Below, one piece after another: positions 42,332 to 52,722 of a stretch of DNA of 64,000 nt. Made by a program: the position numbers and the translations under genes. The notes under the pieces were generated by a model, which worked only from the letters and a program-made list of their open reading frames with translations, made no database searches and was not told the DNA's origin. Each line of letters opens with the position of its first letter. Within the stretch, counting starts at the first letter, position 1. The stretch spans positions 119,674 through 183,673 of the forward strand of contig NZ_JAVFCB010000007.1 in NCBI RefSeq assembly GCF_030865425.1, given 5' to 3'. This DNA is from Microbacterium capsulatum (lineage in GTDB: Bacteria > Actinomycetota > Actinomycetes > Actinomycetales > Microbacteriaceae).

Positions 42332-45199
42332 ATGCCCGCCACCACGGTCCCTGAGCCTGTCGAACGGGCCCCGCTCGACGAGGCCGTGCTCGGCCCCGAC
42401 GTGCGCATCGCATCCCGGACGATCGACCGGTTCGCCCGGGCGCACGACGCCTCGCATTACCTGCTCGTGCCCGATGCGGTGCTGGCCCCGCATGACGCCC
42501 CCGCGGTCGCACGGGTGTTCGACGCGGTGCGCGCGGCCGGCCGCAGCCTGACCTTCCGCTCGGGCGGCACGAGCCTGTCCGGGCAGGGCGTGACCGGCGA
42601 TGTCATGGTCGACACCCGCTCGGCCTTCCGCGGCATCCGGGTCTCCGAGGACGGCCGCTCGGTCGCGGCCGAGCCCGGGGCGACGGTCCGTCAGGTGAAC
42701 ACCCGGCTGGCGCGGTTCGGGCGCAAGCTCGGGCCGGATCCGGCGAGCGAGATCGCCTGCACGATCGGCGGGGTCGTCGCGAACAACTCGAGCGGCATGG
42801 CGTGCGGCATCGTCGAGAACTCGTACCGCACGATCGAGTCCCTCCTGCTCGTGCTGCCGAGCGGCACGATCCTGGACACGGGCGCGCCCGACGCCGGCGA
42901 ACAGCTGCGCCGCCGCGAGCCCGCGATCGCCGAGGGCCTGGCCGAGCTGCGCGACCGGCTCCGCGCCGACCCCGACGCGAGCGCCGAGGTCGCCCGGCAG
43001 TTCTCCCGCAAGAACACGATGGGCTACGGGCTGAACGCGCTGCTCGACTTCGACGACCCGGTCCGGATCCTCGAGCATCTCGTGATCGGATCCGAGGGCA
43101 CGCTCGCCTTCGTGGCGGAGGCGCGGTTCCGCACGATCCCGATCCAGCCGGAGGCGTCGACAGGACTGCTCGTGTTCGACACGCTGTCCGACGCGATGGC
43201 GGCCCTGCCCGGGCTCACCGCGCTCGGCCTCGCCACGATCGAGCTGATGGACGCGGCCTCGCTCCGGGTCGCGCAGGGCCTCAGCACGGTGCCCGCCGCG
43301 ATCGCCGACATCGACGTGCAGGGTCATGCGGCGCTGCTCGTCGAGGTGCACGCCGACGACCCCGCCACGCTGGCGCAGGGCACCGAGGCGGCGCTCGCGC
43401 ACATCGCCACGCTGCCGCTGACGACGCCCGCACGCATGACCCAGGATCCTGCCGAGCGCGGCGAGCTGTGGCTGGTCCGCAAGGGGCTGTACACCGCGGT
43501 CGCCGGCGCGCGCCCGTCGGGCACGACCGCGCTGCTCGAGGACATCGCCGTGCCGGTCGAACGGCTGCTCGGCGTCTGCGAGGGGCTCACCGCGCTGTTC
43601 GAGAAGCACCGTTACGAGGGGTGCGTCATCTTCGGGCACGCCAAGGACGGCAACGTGCACTTCCTGATCAACGAGCGCTTCGAGGATCCCGCCAGCCTCG
43701 CCCGCTACGAGCGGTTCACCGAGGACCTCGTCGAGCTCGTGCTCGCGCAGGGCGGCACCCTCAAGGCCGAGCACGGCACCGGCCGGATCATGGCGCCGTT
43801 CGTGCGGCGGCAGTACGGCGACCTGCTCACCGATCTGATGTGGGACCTCAAGCGCCTGATCGACCCGGACGGGATCCTCAACCCGGGCGTCGTGCTCTCG
43901 GACGATGCCGCCTCGTACCTCGCCGACCTCAAGATCGTGCCGACCGTCGAGGGCGAGGTCGACCGCTGCGTCGAGTGCGGGTACTGCGAGCCGGTCTGCC
44001 CCAGCAAGGACGTCACCCTCACCCCGCGGCAGCGGATCGTGCTGCGCCGCGACATGGCGGCCGCCCGGGAGCGCGGAGACGAGGCGCTGGTCGCCGACAT
44101 CGCCCGCGACTACGACTACGACGCGGTGCAGACGTGCGCCGTCGACGGGATGTGCAGCGTGGCCTGCCCGGTCGACATCAACACCGGCGACCTGGTGCGG
44201 CGGCTGCGGGCCGAGCAGGCCGGCCGGGTCGAGGAGCGGATCTGGGACGTCGCGGCGCGCGGATGGGGCGGCATCACCCGCGGCGGCGGGATGGCGCTGA
44301 GCGTCGCGAAGGCGCTGCCCGCGCCGCTCGTGGCCGGGGTGACCCGGGTGGGCCGGGCCGTGCTCGGCACCGACACGGTGCCGCTGTACGACCAGGGGCT
44401 GCCCGCGGGCGGATCCCGGGCGCCGCGGGCGGAGGATCCGGCCGACGCGCAGGCGGTGTTCTTCGGCGCCTGCATCGGCACGATGTTCGGTCCCGAGCCC
44501 GCTGCGCCGGGCGCGCACGGTGAGGGATCCCGCGACGCGGTGCGGGCACTGCTGGAGCGGGCGGGGATTGCGGTCGTCATCCCGGAGGGCGCCGGGTCGT
44601 TCTGCTGCGGCACGCCGTGGAAGTCGAAGGGCCACCTCGCCGGCTACGCGACCATGTCGGAGCGGGTCCTGCCCGCGCTCTGGGCCGCCAGTCGCGAGGG
44701 CGCGCTGCCCGTGGTGTGCGACGCCGCGTCCTGCACGGAGGGCCTGCACGTGATGCTCGCCAAGGCCGCTGCCGACCATCCCGAGTACGCAGGTCTGCGG
44801 ATCGAGGACGCGACCACGTTCCTCGCCCGCGAGGCCCTGCCGAAACTCACCGTGCGGGAGCGGATCCGATCCGTCGCAGTGCACCCGACCTGCTCCACCA
44901 CGCAGCTGGGCGCGAACGGGGCGCTGCGCGCGCTCGCCGCGGCGGTGGCCGACGAGGTGTTCGTGCCGGACGGCTGGGGCTGCTGCGCCTTCGCGGGCGA
45001 CCGCGGCATGCTGCACCCCGAGCTGACCGCGAGCGCCACCGCGGTCGAGGCGGCCGAGATCTCCGCCGCCGACGAGGAGCGGGGCGGGTTCGACGCCTAC
45101 GTCTCGGCGAACCGCACCTGCGAGCTCGGCATGACCCGCGCGACCGGACGACCGTACCGGCACGTCGTCGAGGTGCTCGAGGAGCTCACCCGGCCGTGA
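42332..45199 (+). CDS. FAD-linked oxidase with Fe-S and CCG domains (D-lactate dehydrogenase/GlcD-GlcF type)
   Basis: A 955-residue membrane-associated dehydrogenase. The N-terminal half is a PCMH-type FAD-binding domain (RSGGTSLSGQGVTGDVMVDT, CTIGGVVANNSSGMACGIVE) with a FAD-oxidase C-terminal domain (FGHAKDGNVHFLINERF, KAEHGTGRIMAPFVRR). Two 4Fe-4S clusters follow (CVECGYCEPVCP near 547, CAVDGMCSVACPVD near 601) and two CCG domains (FCCGTPW, WGCCAFAGDRG). It probably oxidises D-lactate or a related 2-hydroxy acid and passes electrons to the quinone pool. ATG 42332 has GAGGAG six bases upstream. Codons 6-13 come from dispersed repeat A. Confidence 0.93.
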   Translation: MPATTVPEPVERAPLDEAVLGPDVRIASRTIDRFARAHDASHYLLVPDAVLAPHDAPAVARVFDAVRAAGRSLTFRSGGTSLSGQGVTGDVMVDTRSAFRGIRVSEDGRSVAAEPGATVRQVNTRLARFGRKLGPDPASEIACTIGGVVANNSSGMACGIVENSYRTIESLLLVLPSGTILDTGAPDAGEQLRRREPAIAEGLAELRDRLRADPDASAEVARQFSRKNTMGYGLNALLDFDDPVRILEHLVIGSEGTLAFVAEARFRTIPIQPEASTGLLVFDTLSDAMAALPGLTALGLATIELMDAASLRVAQGLSTVPAAIADIDVQGHAALLVEVHADDPATLAQGTEAALAHIATLPLTTPARMTQDPAERGELWLVRKGLYTAVAGARPSGTTALLEDIAVPVERLLGVCEGLTALFEKHRYEGCVIFGHAKDGNVHFLINERFEDPASLARYERFTEDLVELVLAQGGTLKAEHGTGRIMAPFVRRQYGDLLTDLMWDLKRLIDPDGILNPGVVLSDDAASYLADLKIVPTVEGEVDRCVECGYCEPVCPSKDVTLTPRQRIVLRRDMAAARERGDEALVADIARDYDYDAVQTCAVDGMCSVACPVDINTGDLVRRLRAEQAGRVEERIWDVAARGWGGITRGGGMALSVAKALPAPLVAGVTRVGRAVLGTDTVPLYDQGLPAGGSRAPRAEDPADAQAVFFGACIGTMFGPEPAAPGAHGEGSRDAVRALLERAGIAVVIPEGAGSFCCGTPWKSKGHLAGYATMSERVLPALWAASREGALPVVCDAASCTEGLHVMLAKAAADHPEYAGLRIEDATTFLAREALPKLTVRERIRSVAVHPTCSTTQLGANGALRALAAAVADEVFVPDGWGCCAFAGDRGMLHPELTASATAVEAAEISAADEERGGFDAYVSANRTCELGMTRATGRPYRHVVEVLEELTRP
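42346..42371. repeat. dispersed repeat A at the 5' end of the FAD/Fe-S gene
   Basis: GGTCCCTGAGCCTGTCGAAC followed by GGGCCC, in frame and translated VPEPVERAP. It lies within the first 13 codons, before the folded domain. Confidence 0.75.
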
Positions 45200-45250
45200 C
45201 GGGCGGCTCGGCTCGTCTGGACGGGATCGCCGATCCGGCGGGGGGCCTGG

Positions 45251-45493
45251 TCAGACGGTGGGGCGCGTCCGGGAGCTTCGATCCGGGGCGCGGTATCGCG
45301 GACGCGCGGCGAACCAGGCGGTGGGTCCGGCGACCGGCAGCGCGAAGACGAGCACGACCCAGAGCAGGAACGCCAACGGCCGCATTGCCTTCGTGAGCAT
45401 GAGCGAGATGAACGCCACGGCGGTGAACGCCATGGCGACGAGCGTGATCGCGGCCAGCACGAGGTCCGGGTCGGACGGGATGAGCGGGTTCAT
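45251..45493 (-). CDS. small two-helix membrane protein
   Basis: An 80-residue protein with two transmembrane helices (LVLAAITLVAMAFTAVAFIS and LAFLLWVVLVFALPVAGPTA) and a basic C-terminal tail (RPRYRAPDRSSRTRP). The plan matches PLDc_N-type (phospholipase D nuclease N-terminal) membrane proteins, but without a nuclease domain. ATG 45493; the leader is short. It stands alone between the large dehydrogenase (convergent) and the surface-protein genes. Confidence 0.7.
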   Translation of the reverse strand: MNPLIPSDPDLVLAAITLVAMAFTAVAFISLMLTKAMRPLAFLLWVVLVFALPVAGPTAWFAARPRYRAPDRSSRTRPTV

Positions 45494-45591
45494 GGTCTCG
45501 GCTCACCCTAGCGCCGGGCTCGCCCACGCGGGACGGCCCGACAGGGCCTGTGGACAACCGGCGGAGGCCGACTCGCGAGGGAGCGCGGTCT

Positions 45592-45630
45592 TCCGGGAAG
45601 GGGAGGGCTCCTGACCCGCCCCTTCCCGGA
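45592..45630 (-). terminator. terminator after the LAXTG surface protein gene
   Basis: TCCGGGAAGGGG (45592-45603) and CCCCTTCCCGGA (45619-45630) form a perfect 12-bp stem, ten bases past the stop codon of the minus-strand gene. Confidence 0.7.
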
Positions 45631-45640
45631 GTGGTGCGGA

Positions 45641-46999
45641 TCAGTGCAGCCCGAACCGCTTCATCCCGACGCCCGCGAGGAGCAGGAGCACGCCGGCGAG
45701 GAGCGGGAACGGGTTGCTGCCCGTTCCGGTCTGCGCCAGGCTGCCGCTCTTCCCGGTGAAGGCCGCGGTGCGCACAGCGTTCAAGCCGTGGTTCGCCTGC
45801 GTGACGACCTGACCGAGGAGGGAGCCGAGGTCGGTGACCCCGCCCGGGAGGGCGCCGATGCCGCCGTCGCCGGAGACGCCGCCCGTGTCACCTGCGCCAC
45901 CGGTGTCGCCGCTGGCCGCCGCCAGGACATCCGACAGCCCCGGGAGGTCGGTCACGAGGTCCGGGAGATTCAGCACGTTCGGCAGTGCCGGCAGTGTCGG
46001 CAGCGCCGGGACCGGACCGCCCTGGAGGCCGAGGTTCGGCACGCCGAGGTTCGGTACGGCGAGGTTCGGCACGCCGAGGTTCGGCACGGCGAGGTTCGGC
46101 ACGGCGAGGTTCGGCACGGCGAGGTTCGGCACGCCGAGGTTCGGCACGGCGAGGTTCGGCACGGCGAGGTTCGGTACGGCGAGGTTCGGCACGGCGAGGT
46201 TCGACAGACCGAGGTTCGGCAGGGCGAACGTGCGGGCTGTTCCGGTGGTGGGCACGGTCGCGTCGGCGAGGACACCGGCCGCGCCGGTGCCTGTGCCGGC
46301 GGCGCCGGTGGCCGCGACGCCCTGCGAGCCCGTCGTCAGGGCCAAGGCGTCCTTCGTGCCGGGGATGACGGCGCCTGTGCCGCCGTTCAGGCCGCCCAGA
46401 GCGACACCGGCGTCTGCCGTGCCGACTCCGGGGACCGGAACCGTGAGCGCACCGGGGGCGCCGGTTCCCGGCAGACCCGGAGTCGACGTGCCGGTGTCCG
46501 ACAGGGTGACGGTCGCCTGCGGCGTCGTCGTGCCCGCGGTCGGGACGGCCGTGTCCGCGACGACATTGGCCGTGGCGATCCCGGTGCCGGTGCCGGTGCT
46601 ATCGGTGGCGGTCGCCCCGAGGCCTCCGCCACCACTGGGGGTGCTTCCTACTGTGATGCCTCCGCCGGCAGCCGAGCCGGCCGGGGCGGATCCACCCGGT
46701 GCGGGCGCCTGCGGGGCGGCCACTCCGAGGGTGTCGGAGACGAGGGTGCCCACGTCCGTGGCGACCTGGGGAAGAGCGGCCGTGCTGCTCTGGACCGGCT
46801 GGCTGCTGCCGACCTGCGTCGGAGTGCAGGTCGCGGTCACCAGGTCGGTCACGGTCGTGAGAGTGGAACTGACGACGTTGCAGCCGACGGTGGAGGCGCT
46901 GGACGGCGCCTCCGCCGCATTGGCAGCCGTTGCGCCGGCGAGAGTGATCCCGCCCGCGATGAGCGTGCTCCACAGAGCACGCTTGACGAAGCGATTCAT
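45641..46999 (-). CDS. LAXTG-anchored surface protein with NL(A/G)VP pentapeptide repeats
   Basis: A 452-residue exported protein. The N-terminal signal is MNRFVKRALWSTLIAGGITL to ANAAEA. Two conserved cysteines follow (STVGCNVVSS, VTATCTPTQ). A long Gly/Thr/Ala-rich region leads to eleven back-to-back pentapeptides NL(A/G)VP, then a Pro/Leu-rich stretch. The C-terminus is SLAQTG, a hydrophobic helix (LLAGVLLLLAGVGM) and KRFGLH: a class E sortase (LAXTG) sorting signal. It would be joined to peptidoglycan. AAAAGGAAAAG precedes ATG 46999. It lies 77 bases after the secreted paralogue gene in the same direction, so cotranscription is likely. The repeat is not the A(D/N)LXX pentapeptide fold, because proline occupies the first position. 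Function unknown; stalk or adhesin is inferred. Confidence 0.75.
   Translation of the reverse strand: MNRFVKRALWSTLIAGGITLAGATAANAAEAPSSASTVGCNVVSSTLTTVTDLVTATCTPTQVGSSQPVQSSTAALPQVATDVGTLVSDTLGVAAPQAPAPGGSAPAGSAAGGGITVGSTPSGGGGLGATATDSTGTGTGIATANVVADTAVPTAGTTTPQATVTLSDTGTSTPGLPGTGAPGALTVPVPGVGTADAGVALGGLNGGTGAVIPGTKDALALTTGSQGVAATGAAGTGTGAAGVLADATVPTTGTARTFALPNLGLSNLAVPNLAVPNLAVPNLAVPNLGVPNLAVPNLAVPNLAVPNLGVPNLAVPNLGVPNLGLQGGPVPALPTLPALPNVLNLPDLVTDLPGLSDVLAAASGDTGGAGDTGGVSGDGGIGALPGGVTDLGSLLGQVVTQANHGLNAVRTAAFTGKSGSLAQTGTGSNPFPLLAGVLLLLAGVGMKRFGLH
46029..46230. repeat. 15-bp tandem repeat encoding NL(A/G)VP
   Basis: About thirteen head-to-tail 15-bp units of the form GAGGTTCGGCACGGC or GAGGTTCGGCACGCC (plus strand). 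Units differ only at positions that set Ala or Gly and one silent site, so copies are young or kept uniform by recombination. Confidence 0.9.
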
Positions 47000-47076
47000 G
47001 GTCTTTTCCTTTTCTGATCCGGGGTTTGCGCGGATGCGCATTGACACGTGCCGTCAGGAAGACGGCCGCACCCCGA

Positions 47077-48087
47077 TCAGTCGGGAGAGGAGTCGTGGTC
47101 CGCGACGGGCGAGGCCGGAAGGCGGTCGTCGCCCGCGGATCCACTGCGGACGGAAAGCAGGCGGTCGCCCGCGGACGTCGAGGAGACGGCTCCGAGGAGC
47201 CGGAGATCACCGGATCCGCCGCCGGCGGACGATCCCGCTCCGGGCGCGGTCAGCGCACCAGGGGGAGGGGACCCCGCAGGATCCTTCGCCGGCGCGGCCG
47301 GCGGGCTCAGCGCCGAGGCGGCGTCACCGGATGCGAGCACGGCGGCCCCGCCGTCGAGCACGCGCGGCAGGCCCCGATCCGTCCTGGGCGGCGAGGACGG
47401 CGATGCGGCGACAGGCGGCCCGGATCGGATCGGATCCGACGTCCCCGGGGGCGGAGTCACGAGCGCGGGGACGATCGCCGTCGTGTCGTGCACGGCCTCG
47501 GCCACGGTGCCCACGGCGCCGTCGAGGGAGCCTGCAACGCCGGGCAGGCCCGCGGTCACCGTGCCCAGTGCCGCCGGCACCTTCGTCAGCATTGCGTCGA
47601 CGGGGGCAAGCGCGGGGGAGAAGGAGTCGGTCGTGGTCGCGACCGCCGTGATCGCCGTGTCGGCCCTGCCCGCCACCGTCTGCAGGATCGGGCGGACGGC
47701 CTCGACGAGCGGTGCAACCACGGGCGGGGCGGGCTGGTCGCCGGGCGCGAGTGTCACCTGCGGGACGGCGTCGGCGACGGGTGCGGGAAGCGCGTCGTGC
47801 ACGGCCTGGACCGCGCCCTGGGCGGCGGTGTCCGGCGCGGCGGCGACGGCGCTCTGCACGGTGTTCTGGAGGGCGCCGATCGTGTCCGGGAGGGTGTTCC
47901 GGACGGCGCCGACCGCGGCCTGGACGGTGCCCTGCGCCGAGCTCAGGAGGCTCGGCGGCGGGGTCTCCGCGGCGCGCGCGGATCCGGATCCGAGGGTGAT
48001 CGACAGCGCGACCCAGGCCAGCGCGAGGAATCCGCCCGCGACAGCTGCGGGGATGAAACCCCGCAGCTTTCGCGACCGACCCGGCAT
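47077..48087 (-). CDS. secreted Ala/Pro-rich protein, paralogue of the 17-18 kb gene
   Basis: A 336-residue exported protein of unknown function. Signal MPGRSRKLRGFIPAAVAGGF to GSGSARA, then a helical low-complexity chain of repeating segments (AQGTVQAAVGAVRNTLPDTI, LQNTVQSAVAAAPDT), a Pro/Gly/Ser-rich part and an acidic tail (DDRLPASPVADHDSSPD). Same plan, signal and tail as 17047-18036. The ATG at 48087 follows GGGGGG at a five-base spacing. It is upstream of the LAXTG surface protein gene with a 77-base gap, suggesting a joint envelope role. Nothing indicates an enzyme. Confidence 0.72.
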   Translation of the reverse strand: MPGRSRKLRGFIPAAVAGGFLALAWVALSITLGSGSARAAETPPPSLLSSAQGTVQAAVGAVRNTLPDTIGALQNTVQSAVAAAPDTAAQGAVQAVHDALPAPVADAVPQVTLAPGDQPAPPVVAPLVEAVRPILQTVAGRADTAITAVATTTDSFSPALAPVDAMLTKVPAALGTVTAGLPGVAGSLDGAVGTVAEAVHDTTAIVPALVTPPPGTSDPIRSGPPVAASPSSPPRTDRGLPRVLDGGAAVLASGDAASALSPPAAPAKDPAGSPPPGALTAPGAGSSAGGGSGDLRLLGAVSSTSAGDRLLSVRSGSAGDDRLPASPVADHDSSPD

Positions 48088-48118
48088 GTATACCCCCCGA
48101 TATACCGTTCCACGGCTC

Positions 48119-48147
48119 AAGATAGGCGCCCGTCCGGGTTCTGTCCA
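48119..48147 (-). promoter_or_regulatory. promoter of the secreted-protein/LAXTG pair
   Basis: On the minus strand TGGACA (48147-48142) and TATCTT (48124-48119) are 17 bases apart. The spacing and -35 match the promoter of the 18 kb paralogue. Confidence 0.6.
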
Positions 48148-48246
48148 GGGCGCCCGGAATGTTTCCGAAATCCCGCTGCGTCGATTCCCCGGTCGGCGGA
48201 GTCGGACGATCCGCGCCCTCCCGGCCCGCCGCTGACGTAGCGTTGA

Positions 48247-50006
<1,760 letters not shown>

Positions 50007-50053
50007 GCCTCTCCCTCCGCCCGTCCTTGCCCGGCCCCTTCCCGTTTCGATGC

Positions 50054-50100
50054 GCGCGCAAAGTGTCGTCAGAACGGTCGATGTGCAGCACTTTGAGCGC
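50054..50100. repeat. inverted repeat (IR6) between convergent genes
   Basis: GCGCGCAAAGTG (50054-50065) pairs with CACTTTGAGCGC (50089-50100) with one mismatch. May serve as a bidirectional terminator for sufU and the minus-strand membrane gene. Confidence 0.55.
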
Positions 50101-50123
50101 CGCGAACGCTGAGGGGCTGTCGG

Positions 50124-51335
50124 TCACTCGGCCATCAGTACGTCGCGGACGATGATCGCGCGGCGCATGTCGGCCATGATCGGATCGAAGAACCGCTCCC
50201 GGTAGCGCGGCTCGCTCACCGCCGCGAACACGAACGGCAGTGAGGAGATGATCGACAGCAGGGCGGTCGTCTTCACGAGGTTGACGGTGACGGGCAGGGT
50301 CGCGCCGGCGATCACCAGCCGGTCGATGTGCCGCGGGTTCGCCGCTCCGCCCGGGCTCGTCCACTGCTCGATCACCTCGACCGGCACGGCGATGCTGCCG
50401 ATGAGCATGAGCAGCGTCCACAGCAGCGCCACGAACAGCACCGCCTGCATCAGGTGCGCGATCGCCATGACCAGCAGAAGGTTGAGTCGCTCCGGCCAGC
50501 GCAGCCTCTGCGGGGCGACGGCGCCGGATCCGCGATGCTCGGCCGGGGTGCCGAAGAGCAACTCCGCGCGCTCCGCGTCGGTGTGCACCCGCCGGGTCTC
50601 GTCGATCTCCGAGGCGCACACCCGCAGCACCACGAGCAGCGCGAGCACGGCGACGACCGCCGCCACCAGGGCTATCGCCCCGCCGCGCAAGCCCGCGGTG
50701 ACCTGCCAGATCGCGGCGGAGAACAGTGAGAACACCACCACCATCAGGATCACGGGGAGTGCGATCGACGCCATGTGGCCGACAGCGGCGGCGTTGCGCA
50801 CCGCCAGCCGGGTCGCCCAGGAGACGAGCGCCCCGCCGCCCATGCCGGTGACGAGCGCGCACAGCACGACCACGACGACCGCGCCGATGACGGGCGCGGC
50901 CCCGGCCGCCGGGTTCAGCAGATAGCCGGTGAGCACGATGAGCACCGCGGAGCCGGCGATCACCGCGAGCGCGACGACCGTGCCCGCCCGCGCCGAGAGC
51001 CGCCGCAGCAGCAGCCGGACGAGCAGATGCGCGGTCCAGGCGATGCCGATGACCGCCGCGAGCAGCAGCACGATCACGAGGAAGACGATCCACTCCTCAC
51101 CCGGGGTGACGTCGAGCGAGACGTCGATGTCGCGGCCGATCCCGTCGCCGAAGACGAGGTCCAGCACGGTGACCGCGGCGACGAGCGGCGCGACGCGGCG
51201 CGGGAGGTCGGTGAACCACCGGTGCAGTGGCACGAAGGCCGGCAGCCCCAGCTCGCGGAACCAGCGGTCCTCGGTGCGCTGCCGCGAGCGCACCCGGTCG
51301 CCGGCGTCGGCGGGTGACGGTGATGCGGTGGCCAC
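50124..51335 (-). CDS. multi-pass membrane protein of unknown function
   Basis: A 403-residue protein with about nine transmembrane helices (for example VFLVIVLLLAAVIGIAWTAH, VVALAVIAGSAVLIVLTGYL, HMASIALPVILMVVVFSLFS, LVAAVVAVLALLVVLRVCAS, MQAVLFVALLWTLLMLIGSI) and a cytoplasmic loop (EIDETRRVHTDAERAELLFG). I recognise no family. GTG 51335 lies seven bases after a minus-strand TAGTGT (leaderless). It is divergent from the copper operon with a 140-base gap, but nothing in it suggests metal binding. Confidence 0.65.
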   Translation of the reverse strand: MATASPSPADAGDRVRSRQRTEDRWFRELGLPAFVPLHRWFTDLPRRVAPLVAAVTVLDLVFGDGIGRDIDVSLDVTPGEEWIVFLVIVLLLAAVIGIAWTAHLLVRLLLRRLSARAGTVVALAVIAGSAVLIVLTGYLLNPAAGAAPVIGAVVVVVLCALVTGMGGGALVSWATRLAVRNAAAVGHMASIALPVILMVVVFSLFSAAIWQVTAGLRGGAIALVAAVVAVLALLVVLRVCASEIDETRRVHTDAERAELLFGTPAEHRGSGAVAPQRLRWPERLNLLLVMAIAHLMQAVLFVALLWTLLMLIGSIAVPVEVIEQWTSPGGAANPRHIDRLVIAGATLPVTVNLVKTTALLSIISSLPFVFAAVSEPRYRERFFDPIMADMRRAIIVRDVLMAE

Positions 51336-51406
51336 GAAGCAGACACTACGGCACGGGTGGCCTCGCCCGACAGGGCCGGATCCGGATCCTCCTGAGACGT
51401 GCGGGA

Positions 51407-51458
51407 ATACCCCCAGGGGGTATATGGTTGTCGATGTCGGATACCCGGATCGGGTATC
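51407..51458 (+). promoter_or_regulatory. two palindromic operators of the copper operon (CsoR-like)
   Basis: ATACCCCCAGGGGGTAT (51407-51423) is a perfect dyad resembling the copper-sensing repressor CsoR site; GATACCCGGATCGGGTATC (51440-51458) is a second perfect dyad 16 bases further, sharing ATACCC/GGGTAT tips. They lie 16-68 bases before copZ. No csoR gene is in this window. Confidence 0.75.
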
Positions 51459-51474
51459 GAGCGAAGGAGACGAC

Positions 51475-51684
51475 ATGACCACCACCGAGTACCGGGTGAC
51501 CGGGATGACCTGCGGGCACTGCGAGGCGTCGGTCCGCCGCGAGGTCGGCAGGATCACCGGCGTCGGCGACATCGACGTGAGCGCGGCCACCGGCCGTCTC
51601 GTCGTCACCGCGACGACCGAGCTCGACGACGACGCGGTCTTCGCCGCGGTCGACGAGGCCGGGTACCGGGCGGTCCGCGCCTGA
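51475..51684 (+). CDS. copZ: copper chaperone CopZ (HMA domain)
   Basis: A 69-residue HMA-fold protein with the Cu(I) motif M11-T-C-G-H-C16. It carries Cu(I) to the P-type ATPase. The histidine within the motif is common in actinobacterial CopZ. AAGGAG precedes ATG 51475 with good spacing. First gene of a three-gene operon; its stop overlaps the next start (TGATG). Confidence 0.95.
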   Translation: MTTTEYRVTGMTCGHCEASVRREVGRITGVGDIDVSAATGRLVVTATTELDDDAVFAAVDEAGYRAVRA

Positions 51685-52652
51685 TGAACACCGCGGGACG
51701 GCTCGGCCTGTACGGCGCGGCGCTCGTGGCGGCCTTCGCCGTCGCATTCGGCACCGCGGCCGCGGTCGCCCCGCGCGGCGCGGCGCCCGGGCAGGCGCAC
51801 GGCCCGACCGCAGGACACGAGAAGCAGCAGGACGAGGAGGACGGCATGAACGGACACGACGCGCACCGATCCACGACCATGGACCACAGCGCCCACACCG
51901 CGAACGACACCCCGGCCGGGGTCGCGCTCGCCGCGGGCGGCTACACCCTCGCCCCCGTCTCGGCCCCGGCCACGGCAGGCGAGGCGGGCACGCTGAGCTT
52001 CCGGATCCTGGACGGATCCGGCACCCCGGTCACCGCCTATGAGCCGCAGCACGAGAAGGAGCTGCACCTCATCGTCGTCCGCACGGACGGCGCGCGGTTC
52101 CGGCACGTGCACCCGACGCTCGACCGGGCCACCGGCACCTGGAGCATCCCGTGGACGTGGGATGCCGGGGGCTCGTACCGGGTCTTCACGGACTTCGCCG
52201 CCCGGGGTGCGGATCCCGTCACACTCGCCCGCACGGTCGACGTGGCCGGACCCTTCGCACCGGCCGCCCCCGCGACGAGCGCGACCACCCGCGTCGACGG
52301 CTTCGACGCTGGGATCGCCGGCGACCTCGTACCCGGATCCGCCTCCGAGCTCACCGTGACCATCAGCCGCGACGGCGCCCCCGTCACGACCCTGCAGCCG
52401 TACCTGGGCGCGTTCGGGCACCTCGTCGCGCTGCGCGAGGGCGACCTCGCCTACCTGCATGTGCACCCCGAAGGGGCCCCGGTCGCGGAGCCGGGCGAAG
52501 CACCGGCGCCCGGCGCGACGTCCGGCCCGGACGTGCGCTTCGCGGCGCACGTGCCGACCGCCGGCCGCTACCTGCTGTACTTCGACTTCCAGGTGGACGG
52601 ATCCGTGCACACCGCGGCGTTCGTGCTGGACGCGAAGGCCGCACACCACTGA
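51684..52652 (+). CDS. membrane-anchored secreted protein with His/Met metal-binding stretch
   Basis: A 322-residue exported protein. An N-terminal helix ([20 protein letters not shown]) serves as signal or anchor, then a His/Met-rich linker ([20 protein letters not shown]) that looks like a Cu(I)/Cu(II) binding segment. The rest is predicted beta-rich, with further metal-like groups ([39 protein letters not shown]). Known: similar proteins sit beside copZ-copA in actinobacteria, function untested. Inference: it holds copper outside the membrane, either for efflux acceptance or as a sponge. The start overlaps the copZ stop by one base. Confidence 0.75.
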   Translation: MNTAGRLGLYGAALVAAFAVAFGTAAAVAPRGAAPGQAHGPTAGHEKQQDEEDGMNGHDAHRSTTMDHSAHTANDTPAGVALAAGGYTLAPVSAPATAGEAGTLSFRILDGSGTPVTAYEPQHEKELHLIVVRTDGARFRHVHPTLDRATGTWSIPWTWDAGGSYRVFTDFAARGADPVTLARTVDVAGPFAPAAPATSATTRVDGFDAGIAGDLVPGSASELTVTISRDGAPVTTLQPYLGAFGHLVALREGDLAYLHVHPEGAPVAEPGEAPAPGATSGPDVRFAAHVPTAGRYLLYFDFQVDGSVHTAAFVLDAKAAHH

Positions 52653-52722
52653 CGCACACTCTCCGGGGCGGCCCGAACCGCCCCGGATCCGACGGACAAT
52701 CGATACGGGAGGAGACGCACCC

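Noticed and set aside
46029..46230. CRISPR-like array
   Set aside because: The 15-bp units are contiguous with no spacers and are translated in frame as a peptide repeat.
51361..51480. Riboswitch before the copper operon
   Set aside because: The symmetry is explained better by two short protein-binding palindromes; no larger RNA structure is evident.
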